A model generated the notes under the pieces. That model did no database searches and had not been told where the DNA came from. It worked only from the letters and a program-made list of their open reading frames with translations. The translations under genes were made by a program, and so were the position numbers. A DNA stretch of 64,000 nucleotides, taken from NCBI GenBank assembly GCA_965153455.1, contig OZ234493.1, positions 15,056,213 to 15,120,212 of the forward strand, read 5' to 3'. The DNA is from Sphagnum compactum. Its lineage: Eukaryota; Bryophyta; Sphagnopsida; Sphagnales. Position 1 is the first letter of the stretch. The number at the start of each line of letters is the position of its first letter. Below are positions 36,150 to 48,307 of the stretch, piece after piece.

Positions 36150-36612
36150 TGGAACCAAACCCATTCCAGTATGTAACCATCCTCTCCAGAAAGGGAACCA
36201 AACCCAACCCATTCTAGTGTGTAACCAACCTGTCCAGAATGTTCAATGGGAGGAAAGAACCAAACCCATTCCAGTATGTAACCAACCTATCCCAGTACGT
36301 AACCAACATATCCAGAATGTATGATGGGCCAGGGAACCAAACTCATTCGAGTGCGTAACAAACTTATTCAGAATGTTCAATGGGGGACGGAACTAAACCC
36401 ATTCCAATAATGTAACCAACTTATCCAGAATGTTCAATGGGGGGAGGGAACCAAACCCATTCCAGCAATGTAACCAACTTATCCAGAATGTTCAATGGGG
36501 GGAGGGAACCAAACCCATTCCAGTAATGTAACCAACTTATCCAAAATGTTGAATGGGGGAGGGAATTAAACCCATTCCAGTGTGTAACCAACCTATCCAG
36601 AATGTTCAATCT
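36150..36612 (+). repeat. Minisatellite, ~58-bp unit, about eight copies
   Basis: The unit is GGAACCAAACCCATTCCAGT, then ATGTAACCAACTTATCCAGA and ATGTTCAATGGGGGGAG. Copies start near 36,156, 36,196, 36,258, 36,334, 36,389, 36,447, 36,506 and 36,561. The central copies are nearly identical, so the array may vary in length. Confidence 0.85.
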
Positions 36613-38180
36613 CGACATTCACAGGTTTGAGGACAATGATCAGGGCAGAATAATGGATCATTACACGATGTGATTTGTCGATTCAGACCACTCCGGTTTG
36701 TTCTTAATCTGCGCCCCAGAGATATTATACTCCAGTAAATTTTTGCAAAATAATTTTGGAAATAGATCTCTGGGCATTTTCATCATGGAATTGTGCCTGT
36801 TCTACCCCCAAGAAACATCAGTTTTATTTAAAGTTGATTTATTTACACACCTGTGCATTAGGCACTGGGTTCAAACTAGTATATATATATATATAAACAA
36901 GGATGGAAAACCATCCACAAAAGGTACACGGCATGTTTGGCACAAAAGACACTGAACCTTATATAATGAGGAAGTTTTACTATCTAGATACATGTTGGTC
37001 AATTAATAAAAGTATGGCCACTTTTGATTGACTTGAAAATAAAAGTGTTTTAAGACCTTGAAAATTCAAATCATCACAAGAGTCCTGAAATATTCAGACA
37101 TTTAAATTGTACTGTTTTGATAAGTACGTCAGGTGCTAAAAGCTTTGGTGGGCATCCAACTGTCTAGTGACTATGATTCATTGGAACTAGTTTTAGGTAG
37201 GACAATTTTAGGTTTTATAAGTCGTTCTTTGGACAATTTCAAATTGAAATTTATTTAGTCATTTTAAAATAAAAAGCAATGAAAAAGTGTCGTTTCAAGA
37301 TTATTTTTTCAACAGCATAGTATGAACAAACTTTCAATGTTTTTTGCATCCATTTGCATCTCATTTAATCAAATTTGAATTCAAATTGCATGCAATGTCA
37401 TTAATCAATTTTTTGGACAATTGATTGTCTTTAGTAGTGCACAACAACACAAAGCCCAAGTATTATAAATATTTCATATATTTTCAATCAAAACAAAATT
37501 AACAAGGGGTGTGTCACACTGTGGCCATGCCATTTACAATAAAAAATATCTTAAGGCAAAAGAAGAATTCTGAAAACTCAACTATTTCACTATGCAAAAA
37601 TATAATCTTCAAAAAATCCTCTAAAACAAACCAAAATCCTTCAAGATATTACATTTCTATAATGAATCTCAAGTTTCAATACATGCCAAAATATCATATT
37701 TTACAAATCCTCATATCAAAAGAGACCTATTACATAAGGGCCAAAATCCCTTAAGCTAATATACTCTAAAATGAATCTAAACACAATATCCTTGCCTTGG
37801 TAGGCAAGGCCAATAAAAATACAATAACTTTTATGTTGAATCAAATTCAAGTTGATTTTTTATTTCCAAACCAATTGCAAATTTGGGTACAAAGAATGAC
37901 CAATTTTGCCAAATTTTCAAGATCAAAAAATGAAAGAAAAGAAAACTCTGATCAAGAGATCAAGATTCAAAGGACATAAAAAAATAGAAGAATTGAGACA
38001 CCAAGCTTCACATATAACCTTTAAGGTACGTAAATGCTTGTATAATACAATAAAGCACTTGGAGAAATTTCCTATGTGTATTTGGAGGGCCTCCAACATT
38101 ATTTTTTTGGGTGTAAAAATTTGTCAAAATGCGAAATGTTTTTATAAAAAAAGCATATTCAGTCACAATATTTTTTCTTT

Positions 38181-38213
38181 GATTGGTAACAATAAGCAAA
38201 CTTTAAAAAAAAA
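38181..38213 (+). repeat. Left target-site duplication of the LINE
   Basis: GATTGGTAACAATAAGCAAA and the following A-rich run recur at 43,450-43,485 with two substitutions in the unique part. Unit D has the uninterrupted site at 61,847, which proves the insertion. Confidence 0.85.
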
Positions 38214-38848
38214 GGTTCTGCAACCCCCACCCTACACTCATTCACCCGAGGTTGAAAGAGGTCGGGCCCGCCATCGCCATTGTCCTCGCTGCAACCAACC
38301 TTGCGCCAAGCACAAACGCCAGCAACGACAGTTCCAGGGTTTTTTTTTTTTGTTTTTTTTTTTGAGGGTGGGGGAGGGACGTAATTCTGGTCTCTTTCTC
38401 TCTTCTCTTTTCTTTTATTCTCTAAACCCTAAACCTCTTCTCTTCTATTATGTTCTCTTTCTCTTCTCTTCCTTGAACCCTAAACCTCATCTCTTCTCTT
38501 CTCCAAAGCTCTTCTCTTCTCTTCTTTTATCTCTTCTTTAAACCTTAGACCTCTTCTCTTCTTAAAACCTTAAACATGTTCTCATCTCTTTTCTTCCACT
38601 TCTCTAAATCATAAAGCATTGCCTGGATTTTTCCCTTGGTATTTTCAGCTCACTTACCTGCCTGAAAAAACTTGTTTTCAACAATGTACCAAGTAGGCTA
38701 TATTGGGATCTTCTGACCACATGCCAAATTTCTCCTATACCAAATTTCTAAACTTTTTAATGGTTAAAACCCATGTGTTTTTTGACTTCTCAAGTCCTTT
38801 TTAAAAAATAGACATTGGTTTAAGGTTCAAAATTTGAAGAACTCTGCG

Positions 38849-39700
38849 ATGGCACTCGATGCCGCACCGTTGTTGTGTCCTTTCACTATAACGTCGGACA
38901 TTTTCACGCTGAAAAAGGACACTGCCAAGACGCACTTCAACAACGTCAGGCTCAATTGTTCCAGACAATGCACCCTTGGTGGTCTACTAGGTAGGCTTAG
39001 CCGGGCACTGGCAAGTCATGGGCCTCAAGACTGACACCTCACATGTTGACGCATGGTTGTTCAAGATGGAGGCAGCCATCGAGAACATTGCGTCTCTTGC
39101 GGCCGCTGGCAACCTTGTAATCAACCAGCTGATGGAGCGCGAGGCGGCCGCAGCTGTCATAGCCAAGGATGCTTCTGCGAAGGAACCCAAGTGGACCATA
39201 GTGATGGCCAAGAACATGTGCCAGGTGGTCAGCCGGGCTGTGGAGACCTTGGCCGACGCGCCCAAACAGGAGGACCGCAACCTCAACCTACACCTCACGG
39301 GCTTCGAGGCCAAGGAGGGCGAGACTAAGAAAGAGCTGGTGTAGTGGCTCAACACAGAGGTATTGCAAGGGCAAATGAGGTTGAACACCAAGGTCGTCAC
39401 CGCCACGCTGCAGCGGCCTGCGACTACACGAGCCTCCACCTTAGTAGCGGGCGTGCGCCTCGGTGTGATGCTGTTCAAATTCGCAACAAGTAAGCACCAC
39501 TAGGCCGCGCTATGAGGGCGCAAAGGCTTGGTGGGGACCAAGCTAGACCTAGACAAAGACCTCACACCCACATAGCAGGCACTCAAGTCGAAGCTGTGAC
39601 CGCTATTCAAGGAGGCCAAGGCGGCAGGCAAGCGCGCCTCTGGCGCGCAGCCAAGCTCTTCATCAATGACACTCAAATTTGCCCGCCCTCCTCTATCTAG
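38849..39700 (+). pseudogene. LINE ORF1 region
   Basis: A frame starts MALDAAPLLCPFT at 38,849, and after a shift a second begins MGLKTDTSHVDAW at 39,018. The latter contains a helical Ala/Glu-rich part (QLMEREAAAAVIAK) and an RRM-like piece, EDRNLNLHLTGFEAKEGE. After in-frame stops it continues with GVRLGVMLFKFATSK, GRKGLVGTKLDLDKDLTPT and FKEAKAAGKRASW. The layout resembles ORF1 of L1-like elements with an RNA-binding fold. At least three stops and one shift make it inactive. Confidence 0.65.
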
Positions 39701-39724
39701 GGGCACGGGGACCAGAGAGACCTA

Positions 39725-40560
39725 TGCATGGTATTATGGAACATGCACGAGGGTGGTGTAAATAAACTGGAAATGGGGTGCAAATACTAGAGCTATTTCA
39801 AGATGTTGACCTCATCTTATTAACCGAAACCTAGCACTTCCAAGGCCAACATTTGCCACACATTGAAGGGTTTGACTCACTTGCGGTAGTGCGCATTGTG
39901 TGGCCGGGAAGAACAAAAGCAATAAAACATAGCGAGGGGGTTGTTGCTTATTTTCGCAGCCACCTCAGCCCAACCTATCACAGTGAAAGGAAGGAAGCCA
40001 CAATTTTTATCTATGGCTACGAGTCAGCAGGGGTGCTGCCCCTGACTTGTTTGTCTACGTGGTGTATGTTGCCCTTGTTGGCTCTAAACATGAAAGCGAA
40101 TCCTTGTTCCAAAACCTGGGAGCAGATATTGCTGAAGTTCATCCTCTAGGGGGCATAATACTATTAGGAGGGGATTTTAATGCGCGTATTGCACCGTTAC
40201 TAGATACCATTGACACTAGCGACCTTTGTGAACTGTTACAGGCACCTGAGCTCGCTGAGACTGAGCAACCAAACATTGTGGCTGAGCGATAAAATCGTGA
40301 CGCCAGTGTTGGTGGCTAAGGCCGCGAGATCTTGGGCCTATGTTGTGACATTGCGTTGCTCATCCTCAATGGCCGGACACCTGGTGACAAATCAGGAGAG
40401 TTCATTTGCTAAGCAAATGGGGGGCATAGCATTGTCGATTATATTGTTGGCTCACCTGCAATTTGGCAAGTTGCTACACACCTCGAGGTGATAACAGACG
40501 ACACCCGCTACTTTGACCACAAGTTGTTACGCCTACGGTTTAGCATCGATTCTAGCTTTG
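39725..40560 (+). pseudogene. LINE apurinic endonuclease domain
   Basis: In order one sees the start motif VLWNMHEGGVNK, then LILLTET followed by a stop where Trp is expected, HIEGFDSLAV, and GGDFNARI, the conserved catalytic-site motif. ILNGRTPGD, GHSIVDYIVGSP and the final DHKLLRLRF follow. The pieces lie in shifting frames with several stops. The order matches the exonuclease-endonuclease-phosphatase fold of LINE endonucleases. Confidence 0.75.
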
Positions 40561-42753
40561 TTGAGCCACAACATACAATTATAACAAAAACATTCTTACC
40601 TAGGTTCAAATATGATAAATCAAAAGCTGAAAAGTATCAGCTTGCCTTAACAGCGAATCTTGGAAACCTGTGGGTTATTGACTCAATTGGGCATCTGGGG
40701 GCAAACGAATTAGCTAACCTACTGCAGCAGTGCATGGGTGCTGCAGTAAAGTTTACTTTTGGCAGCAAGCCTTCGGGAGGAAATTGTAGAGCGAAACACT
40801 TCCATAAACATTGGTTTGATGCTGACTGTCGTATAGCGAAGCGTGAGCTGAGGCTCTGGCTAAAAGCCAACCCCGATTCGCACACTGCTAAACATCAGGA
40901 AAGTAAACTTAAAAATTTATTAAAAAAAATAAAAAATTCTGGGAAACTGCAAGAGCCCAACATATGTGTACACTTGCCAAGGTGGATGCACTCTCGTTTT
41001 TTAAAAAGTACCGGCCAATGGCACCGTTGTGGGTAATCAGTGCAGCTACGTTTTTGGAAGGCTTCCGTGGGCTAGTTGGCTAGTCTCTGCCACCCATATG
41101 GCTACGAATTGATCATTCGGCCTAGGTGACGGAACTTCCACCTAACCACACCCTGAACACAGATATTACACTTGCTGAGCTGCTTCAAGCGCTGAAAAAA
41201 CTACAAAGCATTAAGGCTATTAGTTTGGATGCTATGAAAGCTGAGTTCATTTTGGATGCGGGAAAGCTGCTACACATGCCACTATTGACAACGTTCAACT
41301 ACTTTCTGGCGAAAGGCTTTCCAAAAGCCCTTTCTATTGGGGTGGTCCACGCGCTCTTTAAAGGGGGTGATGCCTCCGAATTTGACAACTATAGGGCGAT
41401 AACTATTGGGCCTATCCTAGCAAAACTATTCGCTATGATCCTTGACAAAAGGCTGAACGAATGGGTTGAACAACATGGGCTGCGTGCCAAGGGTCAAGTT
41501 GGGTTTCGCAAAGATTACCGCACCACTGACCAACTCTTCGTACTGCGAACTCTGATAAAACAGAGCAAGGCAAAAAAGAAGCCACTCTATTGTTGCTTTG
41601 TGGACTTTAAAAAGGCGCTCGATACTGTGCCACGTGAAGTGTTGTGGGAGGTGTTGGCTGGCCTCGGGGTGGATGGACGCTTCTTGTGATGCCTGCATGC
41701 GATGTATGCCAAGGATACCGTACGCATCAACCACCCAAGCGAAGGTGTCACCTCTAGCTTCAAGTGCCAACAAGGTGTGAAGCAAGGTTGCCCTCTCAGC
41801 CCCTACTGTTTGGGCCATATTTGGATGCCCTTGAGGGGCGCTTGGATGGTAGAAAATGTGATGCACCGGCCCTAGCAGATGTGCACGTATGGCTGTTGCT
41901 TTTTGCAGATGACCTTGCTCTGACGTCAGAGCTAGAGGTGGGACTGTAATAACAATTAGACGCGTTCGAGTAGTTCTGTGCTGAATGTGGACTTACAATG
42001 AACGTGAAAAAAACAAAAGTCGTGGTGTTCAACTCTACTAACCCATGCCAAAAGTTTGTGTTTAAAGGTGACGCTATTGAGCGTGTGCAAACCTTCAAAT
42101 ACATGGGGATCCTGCTCGAGACCACCTCGAACCTGGACAGTGTAGTGCAACATCTAGCAACTGCCAGTAAGTGCTCGCTATTCGCACTGAACCGCCCGAA
42201 CCGCCGTTGTGTGGAGCTACGTATTATGGACGTCCAGTTACGTTGTGACCTCTTCAACATGTTAGTGCGTTCCACAGCAAGCTATGCCTATGAGGTTTGG
42301 GTGGACTCCAAGAAAATAGAAGTTATTGAAGTAGTGTACCGAAGGTTCCTCTAGTCCTTGCTCGGGGTGCGAAAAACAACCAGCACATCCATCGTGCTGG
42401 CAGAATTTGGCAAATTCCCCTTTGAACACTTTGCATGGGGACAAGCGTTGTTGTACTATAACCGTGTGAGCACGGTCACTAAAGACCGCATCTTGGGAAA
42501 GGCATGGGAAGCCCAGCTCGCTATGCTTACTATGAGAAAGAAATGTTGGGCTAAATTCGTGAAAAAATGGCTACTCAAGAATCAACCCCAAGAGGTGGCA
42601 GGTTTTCTGCTTTCGATTCAATCGTCGTTGGAAATGGCGTCTAAACTTGTAACGACCCGTGCGCTCCAGGCGAGGACTGTTCAACCGCCGTTGGGAATGG
42701 CTCCTGGGACAACGCACATACATTCGACTCGTCTAGCATGGATGAAAGGCTAG
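40561..42753 (+). pseudogene. LINE reverse transcriptase
   Basis: The main reading block 41,126-41,689 carries LFKGGDASEFDNYRAITIG, GQVGFRKDYRTTDQLFVLR and the motif A block CCFVDFKKALDTVP. After a stop and shift come CQQGVKQGCPLSPY (motif B) and LLLFADDLALTSE (motif C, FADD in place of YADD, a common variant). KKTKVVVFN and FKYMGILLE then follow. 40,488-41,036 codes for the stretch before the fingers. A stop at about 42,354 and others show the copy is dead. Confidence 0.85.
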
Positions 42754-42795
42754 GCGAAAAGCCAAGTACTTTGGTGCAACACGCATAACGTACGA

Positions 42796-43386
42796 ATGGG
42801 AGTTCAGATGGCTAAGTTGGCCGCATTACAACTAGTGGAACCGGTTGGTGCTAGATCTATGACAGGGGGCCCGATCAACCAGGAGGCTAGGGCCCCACCC
42901 CCTCTAAGTTTTCCCCACACAATATTGAGTGTAAAAAAGGTGAAGGATAATATGCGACTGGCTTACATTAAAAAGCTCTTTACCAACTGCGAGATCGGGA
43001 TCAACATGCAGACAAGACACTTGTGCTTCAAGGGTATATTGTACAAGAGCGAAAGCTACTTATGTGACATCATTTGTGTTCAGTTGCAGAAAGCTCTGGC
43101 CCGATTTCGATGTGACAACACGCAGCTTGAAGTAGTGCTAGGTGCATGGAAGGGCGTGCCATACGTAGAGAGGCTTTGTCGAGGCTGCGATTTGGGGAAG
43201 GTTGAGGATGAAGAGCACTTGCTTCTTGTTTGTCGAAATACACAGAAAGTTAGGGAACGCTTTTGTTCAGCCCTACCTTTCACCCACACTAGCACTCTTA
43301 CTGAGCTCATGCAGACTACGAACATGGTCGCCCTGGCGAAGTTTGTGGCATGCTGCCAGTACCAGAGGACAATCTATCCTCCATGA
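42796..43386 (+). pseudogene. LINE C-terminal region with CCHC zinc finger
   Basis: A 196-codon frame. Near its end lies CRGCDLGKVEDEEHLLLVC, which is Cys-X2-Cys, then His and Cys, the zinc-binding knuckle found at the C-terminus of many LINE ORF2 proteins. It would follow the reverse transcriptase in the intact element. Confidence 0.75.
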
Positions 43387-43449
43387 TCTACCTTTCGTCT
43401 AATGGACTCTCCGTTCTCAAATGGATGTACAAATTGTGAACAGAAAACA

Positions 43450-43485
43450 GATTGGGAACAATAATCAAACTTCCAAAAAAAAAAA
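43450..43485 (+). repeat. Right target-site duplication of the LINE
   Basis: GATTGGGAACAATAATCAAA followed by an A run, matching 38,181-38,213 and the empty site in unit D. Confidence 0.85.
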
Positions 43486-44941
43486 TTGTAAAATTTTCAC
43501 CATATTTGGACTTTGATTTTAGATATTATTTGGATAGGTTGCCAATTAATGTTAAATCCCTCTTGGGATGCTAGCCAATGATGCAACATTAGAAAATTGA
43601 AAAATATATCATTGACCTCTCAACTAGTCATTTGACAACCCTCATTCACTTCTTTGGCAAATTGTTTTTTTAACTTTTAAATTGCAATATTTCTTTTGGG
43701 CGGTGGTTGCTACATGTCTCTCCACTAGCTTCCTTATTTAATGGGTAGGGTGTTCTTTGCAAAGGGTATGAGCCCAGGCCGAAAATGGTGACGAACTCTT
43801 TTGGGAAGAGAAATTTCATGCAACCAATGGGAAGGCCCGAGCATGCACGCAAGGTGCCTTGCTTTTTTTCCTTTTAAGTTTTGGGGGGAGGGGGCGAGGA
43901 TTTTTTTTCATTTCCTTGGTTCCCATGGTGTTCCCACTATGTTACCTTCAAGTTCTCAATGGGTTCGCAATATGTTCCCCAAGTTCCCAATGTGTTCCCC
44001 AACATGTTCTTCATAGCACCTCACTTTTATCCCATATGTTTTGGCAAATGTTGTCCTCCGTCCACCTATATAGGTGCGCCAAAGGGGATGAACTCTATAC
44101 TTCAAAACAGAACCTTCTATTTTGGAGAGCCTCCATAGTTTCATTTTCTCAGTGATGGGCGAATCAAATCAGCTCGTTGCAAAAAAAATAAAATAAATTT
44201 GAACTCGGGAGTCACATCATCTAATTGAGTCAAAATCTGTCTGGGGATGCTGGCCTCTGTTGGTACCCTACAAAAATTGGATTTTTTTTAAATTTATAAA
44301 GTATAACCCCCTGAAATGCACCTCCTAGAAAAGAGGAGGGTTAGAGAGGTCGGCATAAATTGGACGGTCCTGTTCCACAAATACTAGGCATAAGGTCCCT
44401 CACACCCCTATGCCCTGGGAGTCTGGATTTGTTTTGGCTTACTGTAAGGTTTTGCCTCATGCTTTGAGTCAGCATTTCTTTTACTGGCATGTTTTCGCCA
44501 AATTTCGACCTATGCAAAGGAATTTTCACGGAAAAAAAATGATCAGAATTCACCAGATTTCGAAGCAGCTTAAAAATTCAAATCATCACAATTTTATGAT
44601 AACTTCTAGTAGGTAGCCAAAAGACAACATAGAAACAGTTCCCTTTTTTTTCTACTTTCATATCTAACATGTAGCCAAATTTGGCTAAACTATTTTATGG
44701 ATGATCGCCACTTTGACTGCATGACAAAATCCTTAAAGAAACCCTGCTTCAAGTTGAGTGAGGCTGCTAACACGTGGGGGATATTCCCAAGATGTGCTGA
44801 GCTGGGCAGGGCCGTAGCTTATTTTGAGATTGCCCGCACCCCAGGGCTCAAGCCTGAAGCCTCTACAAATTTACATATTATTTATAGGAGTCATCACAGG
44901 ATGCTTGCGGCTTTTTTCATACCATAGTTTATGTTGTAACC

Positions 44942-45090
44942 AGTAGGAGCAGGTTGAGCTTTGTGGGTCAAAGCTCAACTTGCTGGGTTTGTGGAGCTTT
45001 GTGGGTCAATCCTCAACCTGCTGGGTTTGTGGAGCTTTGTGGGTCAAAGCTCAACATTGCACCCAGCAACCGAACTTTCAGCCACCACTG
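44942..45090 (+). repeat. 48-bp tandem repeat upstream of the copy B gene, three copies
   Basis: The unit GAGCTTTGTGGGTCAAAGCT, then CAACTTGCTGGGTTTGTG, is repeated about three times. It sits where unit A has its foldback array and unit D has a different 34-bp repeat. Confidence 0.8.
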
Positions 45091-45340
45091 TTGCACACAG
45101 CAACCGGGCGTTCTCCGAAACTTCCCTAGGGAGGTTCTAGGGTAGAAATAGACCTCCTCCAAGCATACTTTGCTTGTGCGTCATTCTGCTCAAACTTCTT
45201 CTTCATCTTCGAGGCTTCTTTTGTGCCTACAACGACGTCCATACCCGTGAGCTTTGTTTGCTGTTGCAGGACAAGCTGCAGGAGGAGGGGAGGAGCTGCA
45301 GCACTACTGTCGATCATCTGCTGCTGTTCACAAATTGATT

Positions 45341-45944
45341 ATGAAGTCTCCACCCAGCTCGGGATCACGTCCTCCTCGACTCATTGCACCGGTGACCAGC
45401 TCCAGCCATGAGCTCCAGCTGCTAAATCCAAGCCCGCAGTTCGTTTATGATCCACATGCGGAAGTTCTGATCCTGGTTTTCCTCAGTCTCGTGCTCTTAG
45501 TGCGACTGGCAAAAGAGTTGGTAAAACTCCTCCGGTATGTTCTGCTGCTTACTCGAGATTTTGCTGCACGTGGGCGGGAGCCAATTATCATCCCTCCCCG
45601 TGATGCTCAGTCACAGGCAGTCGCAGAATCAACGATTATAGAAATCATGGGTGAGTACTGAATAGTTAGCATGATCGATTTCATAGCTGGAGAAGATAAC
45701 GAAGAAGATTGTTATATAGTCCACAGCTAGCTGATTCGGATTACACTAGAATGTCGCATGATGCAGGCCGCGTAATGGATGTCCACATGTGAGTGTGTAG
45801 AATCACTACCCCCCGATCTGAGACTTACCAATCAAAGATTCTTGTGGGTCTCCCTGAATTCGTTTTTAACGGTGTCTCTGGGTAATTGTCTTTGCAGGAA
45901 TTGGAGAAAGGGATGCAAACGGCGAGGGGACAAACGTGGAATAG
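45341..45944 (+). CDS. Small single-pass membrane protein, copy B (two exons)
   Basis: Exons are 45,341-45,650 and 45,898-45,944, with donor GG|GTGAGT and acceptor TTTGCAG|GA. The joined frame is 118 residues and starts MKSPPSSGSRPPRLIAPV. It keeps HELQLL, the hydrophobic segment EVLILVFLSLVLLVRLA, the basic stretch and RGREPIIIPP, and ends in an acidic tail IGERDANGEGTNVE. Relative to copy A it lacks several residues before the splice site, but the frame is preserved. The gene is the last recognisable part of unit B. Preservation of frame and splice sites in three diverged copies argues that the protein is or was functional; the role is unknown. Confidence 0.6.
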
Positions 45945-46080
45945 ATCATGAACAAGAACTGGCATTTTCAAAATGTTGTCCTTGAACAGATCCCAGTCAG
46001 GCGAAGGCTTACAACTAGAGCACATGTATCTATCGTTCATATACAAAGACTATAAATACAGATGAGACAAAAATTCGTGA

Positions 46081-48100
46081 AACAAATTTTTGCATATGAG
46101 TTGAAAATTGAGTTGAACCTGGGCTATGCAAAAATTTATAAATGTTTTCTCAACAAGAAAACCCTGCAAAACATACATAAACGTTTGCTATGATTCTAGA
46201 CATTTCTGGAGCTTGGACACTGTATTAATTTTTTTTCAAAAGAAGAAAATCAGATTACATCAGTAATTTTCCAATACACAAATTTCTATGTCATTCATGT
46301 GAAGTTATACTTGGTCCATATACGATATATCACATGTAGGCTATACCTATTAGATGGAACAACTGCTTGTATTTAGAAATACAGAATAAGTGACCCAACC
46401 TCTTGGAATCAGGGTTTCTTTTTCCCAGTTTTGTGAACTAAGTGGGTTGGTGATAGAAGTCTTAACCAAATTTGGAAAGAATTAGGATTCCTTGCTAATG
46501 TGTTGTTGGCACATGTTGGAACTTGTTTTCTAATTATGGAGATTTTTATTTTTTTCCCCCCCTCAAAATCTGGCAACTTTGAACTTTGTATGTGTTTTTC
46601 CCAAAAGAAATCTTTTGTTTGGTTGTTTGTCACCTTGAAATCTCCTAAAGTTTCCACCATACCCCCACATCATGCTCTCAGTAGCTTTGGAAAGCTCTCA
46701 ATGAGTAGTGCACTTGGTGGTTTCCTAATGTTTAGACCTATGGTGGAGGAGATATGGAATATTAAACAGTTTTGTGATAAAAATATAATAAAATCAAAAC
46801 TTAAAAAAATTAGGGCAATTGGGGCATACTTTTGGTACTTTTGGAAAGTGCTCAATGAGTATGATAATATGGAGGTGATTTTGTAATTTTTAGACCTAAG
46901 GTGCAGGAGATATTATACTTGTCAAAAAGGAGGGGAAAGTTAGAATCCCGAGGAGGAAAAGCTTAGAATCCCCCTTATTATCTGATAGGGATTTCAACTA
47001 AGTTAGAAATCTTTGTGTGTGGTAAGAGACAGGAAGGACAGAGCTGTCCAAGGCAGTGTTTTTTCCAGGAATTTTTGTCTCTAGCCAAAGTGGTCATCCT
47101 CCATTGGAAGCAGTTTTTTTTTTTTTGTTTTTTTTCCAATTTTGTGGTTTCGAGGTGAATTTTTTTTCTTTTTGTTAGAAATACTTTCGACTCCACACTA
47201 GGAAAATGAAATTTTCCAAAAACATTAAATCGCCACAGTGCAAAAATTCGAAAAAGAAAAAACCCTGAAATTTGGAACATGAAGAAAAAGTGGCAATTAT
47301 CAAAAGAATATGTAGCCAGATCTGGCTATAAACCAGAAATAAAGTACAAATCTTTGATCATCCTTTTATTTGTTTGGGTACACAATGAGAGCCAAATATA
47401 AGAATGTGGTGATTTTTCTTTTTCTTTTCTTTTCCCCACTTCTGGGGACTGAAACTTCCAAAATCAGTGTTTTCTAAAAAAATGTAATCTTTAATATCTC
47501 TTTTTGGCAAAATTTCACCAGTAAAAACAAAGCTGCTTCAAACTAGCTTCTGGGGTTCAACCAGTGTTTTGTTTTTCAATTTGGTGATGTTTCTCAAGAG
47601 GCAATGGTCCATAAGCATATTTAGCCAAATTTGGCAATATTCAAAATATGAAAATAAAAAAATCTTAAGCACCCTTTTATATTGTAGGCAATTGTGGTGG
47701 TTTTTGGCAATTTTATTCTTAAAGCTTTTCTTTTGTAATTTTTTTTTAAAACAGAGTTTGTGACAGAATTTTTTTTGAAAAGATATTTTTCACAAAATGG
47801 TGAAAACTTGCCACCCAAAAAAAAATCACTGCCACCAACCTACTGTAGCCTAGGGTCAGTTTCCACATTGACAAAACGAATATATATATATTTCAAAAAA
47901 TGAATTCGTTTTTAAAATTTGAAATTACATATGTTTTCATCATCTACTATAATATTGTGATATGAGTACCGAAATTATTTAGCCTATGAAAATTATGATG
48001 ATTTTCAACACATCAACTTCATATTTTCACAAAATTTCATTTCATTGTTTTGAGGATAATTTAATGACGAAACTGACCTGAGGGTAAAGCAATTGGTGCT
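46081..48100. other. Non-coding stretch
   Basis: No gene can be supported. A 128-codon frame at 46,500-46,886 has low-complexity Phe/Lys-rich composition and no recognisable domain. The sequence contains relics of the AGCCAAATTTGGC motif seen in the large units (about 47,280-47,640). Confidence 0.5.
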
Positions 48101-48109
48101 TCCTCCTTT

Positions 48110-48304
48110 TGAAGCCATATCTAAACACTCCTACAAGTTCATTCTTTTTATCCAGGCTTAGTTTTGTGATTTACTCTCCTGTCCATTAAAAAGACCCTTG
48201 CAAGTTGCAATGTTTTTATCCAGGCTTCGTTTTGTGGTCTACAGTTTACAGTCTTCTCCATAAAAAAAAAAGACTCCTGCAAAGTTCATTCATTTTATCC
48301 AGGC
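48110..48304 (+). repeat. ~80-bp tandem repeat, three copies
   Basis: Units share CAAGTTCATTC (or close), TTTTATCCAGGCTT(A/C)GTT and TTGTG. They lie directly to the left of a MITE. Confidence 0.7.
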
Positions 48305-48307
48305 TTA

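Larger units (their letters stand above)
38214..43449 (+). mobile_element. LINE retrotransposon, inactive
   Basis: This non-LTR element, about 5.2 kb long, has a TC-rich leader with telo-box-like TAAACCCTAAACC (38,422-38,434) and an ORF1 region. An apurinic endonuclease region, a reverse transcriptase and a C-terminal CCHC finger follow. Stops and shifts interrupt every frame. It ends at AACAGAAAACA without an obvious poly(A) tail and is bounded by a ~33-bp direct repeat. Two copies of the host unit (A and D) lack it, so it inserted after the unit had multiplied. Confidence 0.85.
36896..46080 (+). mobile_element. Large repeat unit B, split by a LINE
   Basis: 36,896-38,213 matches unit D at 60,557-61,880, and 43,450-45,150 matches 61,847-63,600. 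The region between (38,214-43,449) is an inserted LINE. The unit continues into a membrane-protein gene (45,341-45,944) and fades out near 46,080. The left edge carries a short hairpin GGATGGAAAACCATCC shared with unit D. No transposition enzyme of the unit itself is visible. Confidence 0.8.

Noticed and set aside
37906-38541. A 211-codon plus-strand frame
   Set aside because: It crosses the junction between unit B and the LINE leader, so it is a chance fusion of unrelated sequences.
43456-45150. Possible independent genes in the short frames of units B and D
   Set aside because: The frames in the paired units shift relative to each other and accumulate stops, so the shared sequence there is non-coding.
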